37,787 nt of DNA. Source: an uncultured Ruminococcus sp. GTDB taxonomy: Bacteria; Bacillota; Clostridia; Oscillospirales; Ruminococcaceae. The stretch lies in NCBI RefSeq assembly GCF_902762735.1, contig NZ_CACWPP010000024.1, positions 1 through 37,787 of the forward strand, given 5' to 3'. Of the stretch, positions 23,416 through 32,056 are shown piece after piece; the first letter of the stretch is position 1, and each line of letters starts with the position of its first letter. The translations under genes were made by a program, and so were the position numbers. The notes below the pieces were generated by a model. That model was not told the DNA's origin. It did not search any database and saw nothing but the letters and a program-made list of their open reading frames with translations.

Positions 23416-24174
23416 ATGACCATAAGACATGTAATACTGGCGGTGGAGATATTTTTTCTGCTGTTGTTCATAATACCTATCCCTATTATCAACGAGGGCA
23501 ATACAGCAGGCATTGCGTTTTTCGGGCTTGTCATCGCAGTCACTGCAAAGTTTGAGCCTTTTTGCGGACTCATTCGCAGGCTGTGGGGGAAAACTCCCAC
23601 GCGGGTGCTTGTTATTGCTGCGGCAGTATTTCTGGCGGCGGGATTCATCTATGTGGGCATACTGTCTTTTAAGATGTATCGGGCGCAGGAGAATGCCCCT
23701 GATGATACCGAACTGATAGTCGTGCTGGGCTGTCAGGTCAAGGGTACAAGACCATCGAGAATGCTTAGACGCAGGCTTGATGTGGCGCTCACGGCGATGG
23801 AGAAGCACCCTGATGCGGTCTGTGTGGTATCGGGCGGTCAGGGGTACGGCGAGAAGATCTCAGAAGCTAAGGCTATGCACGACTATCTCATAAGCAAGGG
23901 TGCTGACGAGAGCCGCATAATCATGGAGGACAAGTCCACCTCGACCTTTGAGAACATCAAATTTACATTTGCGATAACCGACAAGCTGGGCTATGGGCGC
24001 GACATCACCATAGTGACCGACGGCTTTCACCAGTACCGTGCAAGCCTCATAGCAAAGCAGGAGGGTGCAGGCAGGATAACCGCATACTCCGCACATACCG
24101 AGCCGCGCTATCTTTTTACATTCTGGGTGCGCGAATGGCTGGGACTGACATATTTTTGGATATTCGGCAAATAA
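23416..24174 (+). CDS. SanA/YdcF/ElyC-type DUF218 membrane protein
   Basis: 252 residues. Two to three membrane helices occupy the first ~85 residues. The DUF218 domain starts at ~100: ELIVVLGCQVKGTRPSRMLRRRLD, VVSGGQGYGEKISEAKAM, IIMEDKSTSTFENIKF, ITIVTDGFHQYRA. E. coli relatives SanA and ElyC affect envelope barrier function and peptidoglycan precursor metabolism, but the reaction is unknown. The RBS AGAGGAAA is near 23403. It is the second gene of a two-gene operon closed by the hairpin at 24182. Confidence 0.85.
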   Translation: MTIRHVILAVEIFFLLLFIIPIPIINEGNTAGIAFFGLVIAVTAKFEPFCGLIRRLWGKTPTRVLVIAAAVFLAAGFIYVGILSFKMYRAQENAPDDTELIVVLGCQVKGTRPSRMLRRRLDVALTAMEKHPDAVCVVSGGQGYGEKISEAKAMHDYLISKGADESRIIMEDKSTSTFENIKFTFAITDKLGYGRDITIVTDGFHQYRASLIAKQEGAGRITAYSAHTEPRYLFTFWVREWLGLTYFWIFGK

Positions 24175-24181
24175 CACCAAA

Positions 24182-24224
24182 AAGACCTCCTGCGGGAATG
24201 AGCCGCAGGAGGTCTTGCTTTTCA
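24182..24224. terminator. Bidirectional terminator
   Basis: Perfect 14-bp stem AAGACCTCCTGCGG / CCGCAGGAGGTCTT (24182-24195, 24203-24216), with GCTTTTC on the plus side and TTTTTGG on the minus side. It is shared by the SanA-like gene and the converging HD gene. Confidence 0.88.
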
Positions 24225-24233
24225 GTTTTTGTC

Positions 24234-24770
24234 TTACGCTGACTTGTTGTGCCTGTGTATGGAATGTACGGTGTGCGACAGCTTGTTTTTGCAGTGTACA
24301 CCAAACTCCAGCATAGCGGCATACTTGTCGATCATAACTATAACATAGCTTTCAGCATAACGCGGCAGCTTTATGGTCAGCGGCCACATGTGCTTTACTA
24401 TTATATCCTCTTCCAGCTTGTCCAGCTCAAAATGCTCTCTGGCATTTTCAAGGGCTATTTTCGGGTGAGAAAAACCGTGCGGCAGCTCACCTTTTTTACG
24501 CGGCTCGTCCCGCCAGTCATACAGAAACAGGTCGTGGAGCATTCCCGCTCTCGCGGCAGCCTTCGCATTCAAGCCCAGCTTTTTGCAGACGATGTAGTTA
24601 TAGTAAGAAACGTTCAGACAATGCTGATAACAGGTAGTGCTGTAATGGTGCCTGTATTTTTTCATCTCGGAAACCACCTCATGGTCGAGGAGATCCTTGA
24701 CGAACTCAAAATACTCCCTGCTCTCCTTCGAGCTTTCAACGGAGTATCTTGAACCCATAGCTTTAGACAT
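24234..24770 (-). CDS. HD-domain phosphohydrolase
   Basis: 178 residues from the ATG at 24770, which has AGAGG eight bases upstream; ATGs at 24776 and 24758 are alternatives. HD-fold residues can be seen: first His in CYQHCLNVSYYN, the HD pair in RAGMLHDLFLYDW, then GFSHPKIALENA and KHMWPLTIKLPRYAESYVIVMIDKYAA with a late Asp. Such proteins are metal-dependent nucleotide or nucleic-acid phosphohydrolases; the substrate is unknown. It has its own consensus promoter and is a single-gene unit. Confidence 0.82.
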   Translation of the reverse strand: MSKAMGSRYSVESSKESREYFEFVKDLLDHEVVSEMKKYRHHYSTTCYQHCLNVSYYNYIVCKKLGLNAKAAARAGMLHDLFLYDWRDEPRKKGELPHGFSHPKIALENAREHFELDKLEEDIIVKHMWPLTIKLPRYAESYVIVMIDKYAAMLEFGVHCKNKLSHTVHSIHRHNKSA

Positions 24771-24853
24771 TGGCATGACCTCTTTTCTCTATCCAAAAAA
24801 AGACAGTAATATGTTTGTTTTGTGAAAAGAACCAATTCACAGTTCCTATTGTC

Positions 24854-24882
24854 ATTATACAGCATTTGAATCGTTTTGTCAA
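24854..24882 (-). promoter_or_regulatory. Promoter of the HD-domain gene
   Basis: On the minus strand TTGACA (24877-24882), 17 bases, TATAAT (24854-24859), a perfect consensus. The leader is about 80 bases long. Confidence 0.8.
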
Positions 24883-24923
24883 GGGTTAGCTATTACAAAT
24901 CGGTTAATTTTTCACACATTTTT

Positions 24924-24958
24924 TCAAAAAAAGCAGTCCCGCGCTGTGCAGGACTGCT
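24924..24958 (-). terminator. Terminator of the GH25 lysozyme gene
   Basis: Stem AGCAGTCC / GGACTGCT (24932-24939, 24951-24958), followed on the minus strand by a run of seven T. Confidence 0.85.
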
Positions 24959-24971
24959 CAATTTACAAATT

Positions 24972-27212
24972 TTACTTTAAGAGATCCTCAAAGCTGAAAA
25001 CTTCCTGCTGAGGTCTGTTTTTTTCGCTGCCTTTTATATACAGCTGATTTGAGAACTTGCCGAAGCTGACAATATCATCGCTGTAAACATAGCCCTTGAC
25101 CCTGACGCTGGCAAACTCAGCATCTTTAAGTCCGCCTATAACAGCCATAGTGCCCTTTACGGAAGTATAGAGCTTATAGCCATTACCGAGATCAACATAC
25201 ACTCTGTACTCATCACAGCCTGTGATACCGTCCCATGAGATGACAGCCGAATCACCTGCTAAACTTTCCAGCTTAGCTTCAGTTACTTCAGGCAGTGATA
25301 TAACAACTTTGTTTGACGGAGCAGTGAAATATTCCTGACCGTCTTTAACGTTGTAAGCCTTCACGTAATATACAGTACCGCTCAGCTTATCTGCGCTGTA
25401 ATGACATTCACTTACGCGAGCCGCCTCAGTTTCAGTGCCGTCAGCAGCTATCTCGTATACCACGTAGCCGAGTGCATCTTCTATCTTGTTCCACACCAGT
25501 TCACCATCGCCCGAGTCAAGCATCACATCGCCTCTCGGAGGATAGCTTATGCCCTTGAATTCGCAGGAGTTGGATTCGGGCGAACGGTACTTTCTGCCCT
25601 CAAGCATTATATATGCCTGAACATAATACACACCGTCAAGGCTGTCATTGATGAACATGCTGTTTCCATCGACCCTGAATTCATCAAACACCTCAGGACC
25701 GTTGAGCGTTACGATATAGCCATCAGCATCATCGACCTTTGACCATACAAGTCTTGTGCCCACACGCTCAAGCTGCGGCGCGGTTTCGGGCGCATTGGGG
25801 AGAAGTCTTACCGCATCGGAAGCCTGTCCGCTCTTCCCGAAAGAACTGTATGCTATGACATAAGCCGAACGCTCACCGAGCTTTTTGCCGCTTATCTCAA
25901 ACTTAGTGTCCTTAGTCGTACCTGCAAGTTCAGAAGTACTGCCGTCGGTAATATAGACTTCATAGCTTGCCGCACCATCGGTGGGCGACCAGCTCAGCAT
26001 GTTTTTGTCGATGCCCGAACGTTCAACGCTCAGCCCCTCTGTAACAGCCGAGAAGTTATCTATCACGACCTCCGATGATCTCGGACCGTAATATCTCTTG
26101 CCTGAGAAGTAGTTATATGCCGCAACATAATAGCGGGAAGCCTCCTGCCCCGAGATGTCATAGCTTGTCCCCGCACAATCACCGATAAGATAGCTGTCAT
26201 TTCCGTTGACACTGCCGTATACCGAATAACCGTCAGCGCCGCTCGCCTTATTCCAGCTGAGCGTACTGCTGTTAAGCGAAGCATTCAGCTTTGTTGCAGG
26301 CGAATAGTCAACATCATACATGACACTAATATCAACGTTGCCGTAAATGCCATCAATATAAGCCTGTGAAGAATACTGCCACATATCATAACTGCCGCCG
26401 TAGTCGAGGGAAGAAAGATAAGCAGCGACCCAAGTTTTGTAATTCATGCCCAGCGAAGGACCGTCGATAAGGCAGGTCAGCCAGTAAAGATTTGCATAAA
26501 TGCCCGACTGATAGCCGTAAGACTCTATCCTGTCACAGAAAGCACTGCACAGGTCTGTCTTTTGCTTGTACGAAAGACCTGCGTTGTCAAGTCTGCCATA
26601 GTCATAGTCAACGCTTTCAATATCAAAATAAACAGGCAGTTCAAGCGAATAACCTTTGAGTGCAGCCGCGCAGTAATCAGCTTCTTCACGCGCCTCAGCA
26701 ACAGTTATCGCCTGAGTATAGAAATACACACCCACATTCATGCCTGCCGCTTTTGCGTTTCTGATGTTCTCATAATAGCGGTCGTCCATCATAAGCGTAC
26801 CTGCCGAACCGTAGCCGCGCACACCAAGCCTTATGATACAGTTATCAATGCCCGAAGCCTTGACAGCTTTCCAGTCGATATAAGACTGCCACATGGAAAC
26901 GTCGACACAGAAATCCCTGTCCATGCCGTTGAAGCGGCTGTCGTGTGTCAGGTACGAACCATAAGAACAATATTCAAAGAAATCCTTTTTTATCCTGCCT
27001 GCGGGAGAACTGCCTGTCGCCGCCTGCACAAAAAGGTCATGCTTATATTCGAGATATTCTGCATCCTGTGCTGTATCAACTGTCCTGACTTCAAAAGTGT
27101 TGCCGCCCGCGCTGATGAATTCGCCATCAGACTCAGCCGAAGCCGCTATACAAGCGCCCGAACACAATACAGCCGAAACAAGCGCACTTACTGCCGTTTT
27201 AAGTAATTTCAT
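24972..27212 (-). CDS. Secreted GH25 lysozyme with fibronectin III-like repeats
   Basis: 746 residues. A signal peptide is clear (MKLLKTAVSALVSAVLCSGA, cleavage near ASAES). After a ~70-residue spacer the GH25 muramidase domain spans ~98-305: DRDFCVDVSMWQSYIDW, IIRLGVRGYGSAG, MNVGVYFYTQAITV, LPVYFDIESVDYD (catalytic acidic pair) and MWQYSS. Five FN3-like modules of about 80 residues follow to ~730, each with an LSW/LVW...YxVY...YYVxAY pattern. The tail (QQEVFSFEDLLK) is charged and has no sorting signal or dockerin. It would cut the MurNAc-GlcNAc bond of peptidoglycan, for remodelling or against competitors. It is monocistronic, with a perfect promoter. Confidence 0.9.
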   Translation of the reverse strand: MKLLKTAVSALVSAVLCSGACIAASAESDGEFISAGGNTFEVRTVDTAQDAEYLEYKHDLFVQAATGSSPAGRIKKDFFEYCSYGSYLTHDSRFNGMDRDFCVDVSMWQSYIDWKAVKASGIDNCIIRLGVRGYGSAGTLMMDDRYYENIRNAKAAGMNVGVYFYTQAITVAEAREEADYCAAALKGYSLELPVYFDIESVDYDYGRLDNAGLSYKQKTDLCSAFCDRIESYGYQSGIYANLYWLTCLIDGPSLGMNYKTWVAAYLSSLDYGGSYDMWQYSSQAYIDGIYGNVDISVMYDVDYSPATKLNASLNSSTLSWNKASGADGYSVYGSVNGNDSYLIGDCAGTSYDISGQEASRYYVAAYNYFSGKRYYGPRSSEVVIDNFSAVTEGLSVERSGIDKNMLSWSPTDGAASYEVYITDGSTSELAGTTKDTKFEISGKKLGERSAYVIAYSSFGKSGQASDAVRLLPNAPETAPQLERVGTRLVWSKVDDADGYIVTLNGPEVFDEFRVDGNSMFINDSLDGVYYVQAYIMLEGRKYRSPESNSCEFKGISYPPRGDVMLDSGDGELVWNKIEDALGYVVYEIAADGTETEAARVSECHYSADKLSGTVYYVKAYNVKDGQEYFTAPSNKVVISLPEVTEAKLESLAGDSAVISWDGITGCDEYRVYVDLGNGYKLYTSVKGTMAVIGGLKDAEFASVRVKGYVYSDDIVSFGKFSNQLYIKGSEKNRPQQEVFSFEDLLK

Positions 27213-27262
27213 TTATAAGACCTCCGTGAAATATTACACAACGGTTACATAATTTCTTGTTT

Positions 27263-27291
27263 ATTATACAAGATTTTTACCAAATTGTCAA
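27263..27291 (-). promoter_or_regulatory. Promoter of the GH25 lysozyme gene
   Basis: On the minus strand TTGACA (27286-27291), 17 bases, TATAAT (27263-27268). Confidence 0.8.
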
Positions 27292-27325
27292 TAGAAACAA
27301 TTTACCAAATGAAAGAAAAAGCTCC

Positions 27326-27371
27326 CCAAAACGACTATTTTTGTTAAAAACAATCATTTTTGAGGAGTTTT
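27326..27371 (-). terminator. Terminator of the fhs-rpiB operon
   Basis: Long imperfect hairpin: on the minus strand CTCCTCAAAA pairs with TTTTGGGGAG and ATTGTTTTT with AAAAATAGT, followed by CTTTTTC. It lies about 50 bases after the rpiB stop. Confidence 0.6.
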
Positions 27372-27421
27372 TATGGCAATACTGCACAAGTTTAGATGCG
27401 ATAATTAATCATAATTTTACA

Positions 27422-27862
27422 TTACAAATTTTCGATCTCATGTATCTTATCTACTCTGCGCTGATGTCTGCCGCCTTCAAAAGGAGTATCCAGAAAGACC
27501 TGTATCAACTCGCATGCAAGTCCCGCACCAACGACCCTTGCACCGATGCACAGCACATTCGCATCATTATGTGCGCGTGTGAACTTAGCAGAAAAATAAT
27601 CAGAACAGCATGCAGCCCTGATGCCTTTTACCTTGTTTGCAGCCATAGACATGCCGATACCCGTGCCGCAGATCAGCACAGCCATGTCACACTCGCCGCT
27701 TATCACCTTGTCACAGACTTCTTTCGCCTTGTCAGGATAGTCACACTTTTCACCTTCCTGAACACCCAGATCAATGTAGCCGATACCTTTTTCGTCAAGG
27801 TACTTCAAAACCTCTGCTTTAAGCGCAGGACCCGCATGGTCACAGCCTATCGCAATTTTCAT
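27422..27862 (-). CDS. rpiB: Ribose-5-phosphate isomerase B
   Basis: 146 residues from the ATG at 27862 (MKIAIGCDHAGPALK), with GGAGG eight bases upstream. RpiB/LacAB motifs are present: GCDHAG with substrate-binding Asp-His, YIDLGVQ, DYPDKA, LICGTGIGMSMAANKVKGIRAA with the catalytic Cys, and the HNDANVLCIGARVVG segment. It interconverts ribose-5-phosphate and ribulose-5-phosphate in the pentose phosphate pathway. It is the last gene of the operon that starts with fhs. Confidence 0.94.
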   Translation of the reverse strand: MKIAIGCDHAGPALKAEVLKYLDEKGIGYIDLGVQEGEKCDYPDKAKEVCDKVISGECDMAVLICGTGIGMSMAANKVKGIRAACCSDYFSAKFTRAHNDANVLCIGARVVGAGLACELIQVFLDTPFEGGRHQRRVDKIHEIENL

Positions 27863-27895
27863 CAACGGTTTCCTCCTGTCAATATTTAGTTTATC

Positions 27896-28585
27896 TTAAC
27901 TATCACGGTGCGCCTTGTCTTTTTCAGCTTTAGTCGCCTGGAGATAAGAAACTGCCAGGTCATCGGCACTGCAAATTAGCCCGTGATCGTCCTCAACAGC
28001 CTCACAAAGCGAAGAAGCCCTCTGCAAAACGCAGTTTTTAGGCGCACATCTGACATTTTTGCTGTCCGCAAATCGGGACTGCTTTATTTCCTCAGCACAG
28101 TCCCCCACCAGCATAAGATGATCGCAGGGGTCGAACTGTGAGAAAAACTCGTCCTCAGCGCAGACTTTATCCTCAGTCACACGGATGATCTCACCGCCTG
28201 CACACTCAAAAACAGCGCCATAAATTATCTTTGGACGCGCCCGCATCACAGCGGCGATCCTGCCTTCAAAAGCGCGGCAGTTATATGCCAGCGCAAGCAG
28301 AGTCGAAACACCCGCAGCCTTGATATTCGGCGCACCCATACAAATGCCCTTGACAGCCCCTATCCCGATGCGAAGCCCTGTATACGAACCCGGACCGTCA
28401 GCAACAGCAATACAGTCAAGTTCAGAATAATCTAACCCAGTCTCTGCCAGTGCCTGAGTTACCATTGGCAGTATGACCTGCGAATGGGTAAGTTTAGTGA
28501 AAATTATCTTTTCCCAGAGCAGTTTTCCGTCGCTGACAGCAACAGAGGCGATCTTGCCGCTGGTATCAATTGCCAATATTTTCAA
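27896..28585 (-). CDS. tsaB: tRNA threonylcarbamoyladenosine synthesis protein TsaB
   Basis: About 229 residues if the TTG at 28585 is the start; it gives MKILAIDTSG, the usual family beginning, with GGAG nine bases upstream. The ATG at 28594 and GTG at 28603 are worse placed. ASKHA-fold features include AIDTSGKIASVAV, KLTHSQVILPMV, AVADGPGSYTGLRIGIGAVKGI. TsaB lacks the metal site of TsaD and acts as its partner in making t6A37 on tRNA. The start lies inside the tsaE end, so translation is coupled. rimI and tsaD, frequent neighbours, are not here. Confidence 0.9.
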   Translation of the reverse strand: MKILAIDTSGKIASVAVSDGKLLWEKIIFTKLTHSQVILPMVTQALAETGLDYSELDCIAVADGPGSYTGLRIGIGAVKGICMGAPNIKAAGVSTLLALAYNCRAFEGRIAAVMRARPKIIYGAVFECAGGEIIRVTEDKVCAEDEFFSQFDPCDHLMLVGDCAEEIKQSRFADSKNVRCAPKNCVLQRASSLCEAVEDDHGLICSADDLAVSYLQATKAEKDKAHRDS

Positions 28586-29072
28586 ATCTAACATCTCCGT
28601 CACAGGTCTCTATGACGATCTCGCGCTCGTCATCAGAAAGCCTGTTGATAGTAATTTTAATGCAGTCCTCAGGAAGATCTTCATCAATGTTCTCAGACCA
28701 TTCGACAGCCAGCACCGCATCATCGTCCATATAGTCAAAAAAGCCCGTAGTTTCAAGGTCTTGCCCCGAAGTTATGCGGTACATATCGAAGTGGATAAGG
28801 CTAATTTGGCAGTCCTTTTTTCGGTACTCGTTGACCAATGCAAATGTCGGCGAAGTGACTTCATCGCCAAGTCCCATACCTTCCGAGATCCCTCTGGTGA
28901 TGGTGGTCTTACCTGCCCCCAGACCGCCGCGATAAGCTATGACCTCACCGCCGTGCAGCCGTCTGCCTATCTCTCGTCCGAGCGCGATAGTATCCTCAGC
29001 TGAATACGTTTTATATGTAAAGTTCAATTTATCACAACCATTCTTATTCGCCCGCAAAGCTATGCTCGCCAT
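28566..29072 (-). CDS. tsaE: tRNA threonylcarbamoyladenosine synthesis ATPase TsaE
   Basis: 168 residues if started at the ATG at 29072, or 153 from a TTG at 29027 that better fits the family's N-terminus (LNFTYKTYSAEDT). The ATG would overlap the upstream gene by 29 bases and has no clear ribosome site, so the start is open. The P-loop is GGLGAGKTT (Lys55), and TSPTFALVNEY and IHFDMYRI are typical, with AVEWSEN near the end. TsaE is the ATPase that regulates the TsaB-TsaD complex. It lies between a DUF3810 gene and tsaB. Confidence 0.9.
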   Translation of the reverse strand: MASIALRANKNGCDKLNFTYKTYSAEDTIALGREIGRRLHGGEVIAYRGGLGAGKTTITRGISEGMGLGDEVTSPTFALVNEYRKKDCQISLIHFDMYRITSGQDLETTGFFDYMDDDAVLAVEWSENIDEDLPEDCIKITINRLSDDEREIVIETCDGDVRFENIGN

Positions 29073-30240
29073 AATAATTCAGCATAAGATCGACCATTCT
29101 GCCGTAGCTTTTTTTGCCGTCCTTGACACCGTTTGCATGCAGTGATGCTTCCATAGCCTTGTCGCTGACTTCGCTGACCGTCTGGCTGTCAAACACCGTA
29201 TCTTCGGCTTCTTCGACCGATTTCCAGAACTCGCGGTTAGCATCAATATCAGTCCATACTTCGTCACAGATGGAACTGTCAAGCCTTATCTTTGTATCTT
29301 CGTCAGCATACTCGAAGATCTTATTGCGCACATATGTCAGCGCGGAGAGGTATCCTGAATATCTGAACTCTGCATCATCACACCTGTCACAGGCGACAAA
29401 AGCTATGAAATTAGCTTCTTCCTCGCGCATGAAGCCCTTAGTATGGGCAAGCTCGTGACAAGCGGTACACGGCAGCTTCGCCTTGTACATCTCTGTATTG
29501 TAGTTAGCCTCCATCGAAAAGGGAAAATAAATTCCCATCAGATCCATCTGGCTCATAAAAAACGAGCAATAAATGCCTTTCGGACGCACATAGTAGCCGC
29601 CGAAGTTCTTGAACTCATCGTCAAGAGCCGCCACAGCCCCACACGAGACCTCAGCAACATCAGATGTCAGCAGGAATTTTCCGTCGGCATCGCGTTCGAC
29701 CTCTTTGGCGAGCACATTGATTTGTTCAGTCAATCTGAACGCAAGCGTTTCAAGCTCTTTATCGGTATGCTGAGATGTGCTGATACCATTCAGCTGCTCA
29801 AAAGTGGAGGTATGGTACAACACAAAGCAGTTCAGCGTTTCTGTACCAACAATGAACACTAATATCCAGCCGTAAACAAAGCCGAAGATCTTCGCAACTT
29901 TCCCGCGTTTGCCCTTTTTGAAGATCAGCAGTACCGCCATCACTATCAGCGAGAGCGGTATCCCGAATACAGCCACTGCTATAAGCAGTTCGCCGAAAGA
30001 GAACGGCAGCAGCGAAGTCAGCCGTCCATAGGTCTGCCCCCAGACGGGGTATACCCAATGCTGGTAGAAGTCACAAAAAGGCGTGCTTATCAGCGAAATG
30101 CCGTTCAGCAGCATGAAAAACACCATGCTGCCGATCAGCCATTTCAGCTGTTTATGTTTATGCTTTTTGTCCGTTTTAGCGGACTTTTCTGTGTCACTAT
30201 CCTCAGCTGTCACCCTTGCGGGCATGGCTTTGGTTTTCAT
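29044..30240 (-). CDS. DUF3810 membrane protein with HExxH zinc-protease motif
   Basis: 398 residues. A basic 30-residue head is followed by three membrane helices (about 33-53, 85-105, 118-140), then a large soluble domain. This contains CHELAHTKGFMREEEANF, an HExxH motif with a following Glu, and FIAFVACDRCDDAEFRYSGY. That pattern is what I know as DUF3810, a presumed membrane-linked metalloprotease family. The substrate is unknown. The RBS GAGGTG is six bases upstream. It is the second gene in an operon with fhs and tsaE, and its end overlaps tsaE. Confidence 0.85.
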   Translation of the reverse strand: MKTKAMPARVTAEDSDTEKSAKTDKKHKHKQLKWLIGSMVFFMLLNGISLISTPFCDFYQHWVYPVWGQTYGRLTSLLPFSFGELLIAVAVFGIPLSLIVMAVLLIFKKGKRGKVAKIFGFVYGWILVFIVGTETLNCFVLYHTSTFEQLNGISTSQHTDKELETLAFRLTEQINVLAKEVERDADGKFLLTSDVAEVSCGAVAALDDEFKNFGGYYVRPKGIYCSFFMSQMDLMGIYFPFSMEANYNTEMYKAKLPCTACHELAHTKGFMREEEANFIAFVACDRCDDAEFRYSGYLSALTYVRNKIFEYADEDTKIRLDSSICDEVWTDIDANREFWKSVEEAEDTVFDSQTVSEVSDKAMEASLHANGVKDGKKSYGRMVDLMLNYYGEHSFAGE

Positions 30241-30261
30241 TTCGCACCTCAGTTCAGTTTA

Positions 30262-31932
30262 TCAGAACAGTCCGTAGATATTGCCCTGATTGTCGCAGTC
30301 GATGTTATTAGCAGCAGGAACCTTAGGCAGACCCGGCATGGTCATTATATCGCCTGTATAAGCTACAACGAAGCCTGCACCTGCCGAAACTCTCAGGTCA
30401 CGGACGGTTATCTCGAAGTTTTCGGGCTTGCCCAGCTTGGTAGGATCATCAGACAGCGAATACTGGGTCTTTGCAACGCATACTGGAATATCGCCGTAAC
30501 CCAGCTCATTGATCTCTTTCAGCGCCTTTTCAGCCTGCGCGGTGAAGATAACGCCGTCAGCGCGGTATATCTCCTTAGCGATGATATTCAGCTTTTCCTT
30601 GATGGGCAGCTTTTCGTCATAGATAGGCTTGAAATCGCTATTATTGTTGTCTATCGTGCTGACCACTTTTTGCGCCAGATCAGTTCCTCCGACACCGCCC
30701 TTAGCGAATATCTCAGCCAGAGAAACTTCAACGCCCATCTCGGCGCAGGTTTTCTTGATGACTTCTATCTCAGCATCGGTATCAGTGCCGAAACGGTTGA
30801 TGGCAACAACGACAGGAACGCCGAATTTGCGCATATTCTCGATATGTGTTCTAAGGTTCACGATGCCTTTTTCAAGCGCGGGAACATTCTCTTCGGTGAG
30901 TTCTGCGCGCGGCACTCCGCCGTTGTATTTCAGTGCGCGGATAGTTGCCACCAGAACTACGCAGCTGGGCTTGAGTCCTGCAAAGCGGCACTTGATGTCA
31001 AAGAACTTCTCAGCGCCCAGATCCGAGCCGAAGCCCGCCTCTGTGATGGTATAGTCAGCCAGTTTCAGCGCAAGTTTTGTTGCACGAACCGAGTTACAGC
31101 CATGTGCAATATTTGCGAAAGGACCGCCGTGAATAAGAGCGGGGTTATTCTCCAGTGTCTGAACCAGGTTTGGCTTCAGCGCGTCTTTGAGCAGAGCGAC
31201 CATAGCACCGCAGCCGCCGATGTCCTTAGCGAAAACAGGCTTGCCGTCGGTGGTGTAAGCGACCAGGATGCGCTCGATGCGCTTTTTCAGGTCATCAAGG
31301 TCAGCCGCCAGACAAAGTATCGCCATTATCTCGGAAGCAACGGTTATCTGGAACGAATCCTCACGCGGAATACCGTTGACCTTAGAGCCGAGACCGATGA
31401 TAATATCTCTCAGCGCACGGTCATTCATATCAAGGCAGCGCTTGAACATTATACGGCGCTGGTCGATGTGCAGAGGATTGCCCTGCTGCATGCTGTTGTC
31501 GATAAGTGCGCAGAGGAGGTTATTTGCCGCAGTAATTGCGTGCATGTCGCCTGTAAAATGGAGATTTATGTCCTCCATCGGGACTACCTGTGCGTATCCG
31601 CCGCCTGCCGCACCGCCCTTGATACCGAAAACAGGTCCGAGAGAAGGCTCTCTCAGGGCGAGAATGGAGTTTTTGCCGATAACGTGCATCGCTTCATTCA
31701 GACCTACCGAAATAGTAGTCTTGCCCTCACCTGCGGGGGTGGGGTTGATAGCTGTGACGAGTATCAGCTTGCCGTCGGGCTTATCCTTAGTCTTTTCATA
31801 AAGACTTTCTGAGAGTTTAGCCTTATAGTGACCGTATGGCTCATACTCCTCATCGGAAATACCCAGTTTCTTTGCGATCTCGGAGATCTTCAGCATTTTA
31901 GCCTGCTTGGCTATCTCAATATCTGAAAGCAT
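30262..31932 (-). CDS. fhs: Formate--tetrahydrofolate ligase
   Basis: 556 residues from the ATG at 31932, with AAAGGAA about nine bases upstream. Motifs include the P-loop [50 protein letters not shown], the [15 protein letters not shown] and [20 protein letters not shown] segments, and [16 protein letters not shown] near the C-terminus. The enzyme makes 10-formyl-THF from formate, ATP and THF, feeding purine and fMet synthesis. Here it leads an operon with genes for tRNA t6A modification and RpiB. No acetogenic Wood-Ljungdahl genes are next to it. Confidence 0.96.
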   Translation of the reverse strand: MLSDIEIAKQAKMLKISEIAKKLGISDEEYEPYGHYKAKLSESLYEKTKDKPDGKLILVTAINPTPAGEGKTTISVGLNEAMHVIGKNSILALREPSLGPVFGIKGGAAGGGYAQVVPMEDINLHFTGDMHAITAANNLLCALIDNSMQQGNPLHIDQRRIMFKRCLDMNDRALRDIIIGLGSKVNGIPREDSFQITVASEIMAILCLAADLDDLKKRIERILVAYTTDGKPVFAKDIGGCGAMVALLKDALKPNLVQTLENNPALIHGGPFANIAHGCNSVRATKLALKLADYTITEAGFGSDLGAEKFFDIKCRFAGLKPSCVVLVATIRALKYNGGVPRAELTEENVPALEKGIVNLRTHIENMRKFGVPVVVAINRFGTDTDAEIEVIKKTCAEMGVEVSLAEIFAKGGVGGTDLAQKVVSTIDNNNSDFKPIYDEKLPIKEKLNIIAKEIYRADGVIFTAQAEKALKEINELGYGDIPVCVAKTQYSLSDDPTKLGKPENFEITVRDLRVSAGAGFVVAYTGDIMTMPGLPKVPAANNIDCDNQGNIYGLF

Positions 31933-31971
31933 ATTTTTCAGTTCCTTTCTGCTCAAAATTAATACATTTTA

Positions 31972-32000
31972 ATTATAACACACAGCGCCGCAAATTGCAA
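31972..32000 (-). promoter_or_regulatory. Promoter of the fhs operon
   Basis: On the minus strand TTGCAA (31995-32000), 17 bases, TATAAT (31972-31977). Confidence 0.7.
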
Positions 32001-32019
32001 TAGGTAAATTTACACTTAC

Positions 32020-32050
32020 AAAAAAATCGGGCAGCCGATGACCGCCCGAT
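32020..32050 (-). terminator. Terminator of the lysine operon
   Basis: On the minus strand stem ATCGGGC / GCCCGAT (32026-32032, 32044-32050), followed by a T-run (32021-32025). Confidence 0.85.
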
Positions 32051-32056
32051 ACTTTT

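Noticed and set aside
30058-31812. A 584-codon plus-strand frame
   Set aside because: Antisense to fhs; the length comes from the high GC at third positions of the real gene.
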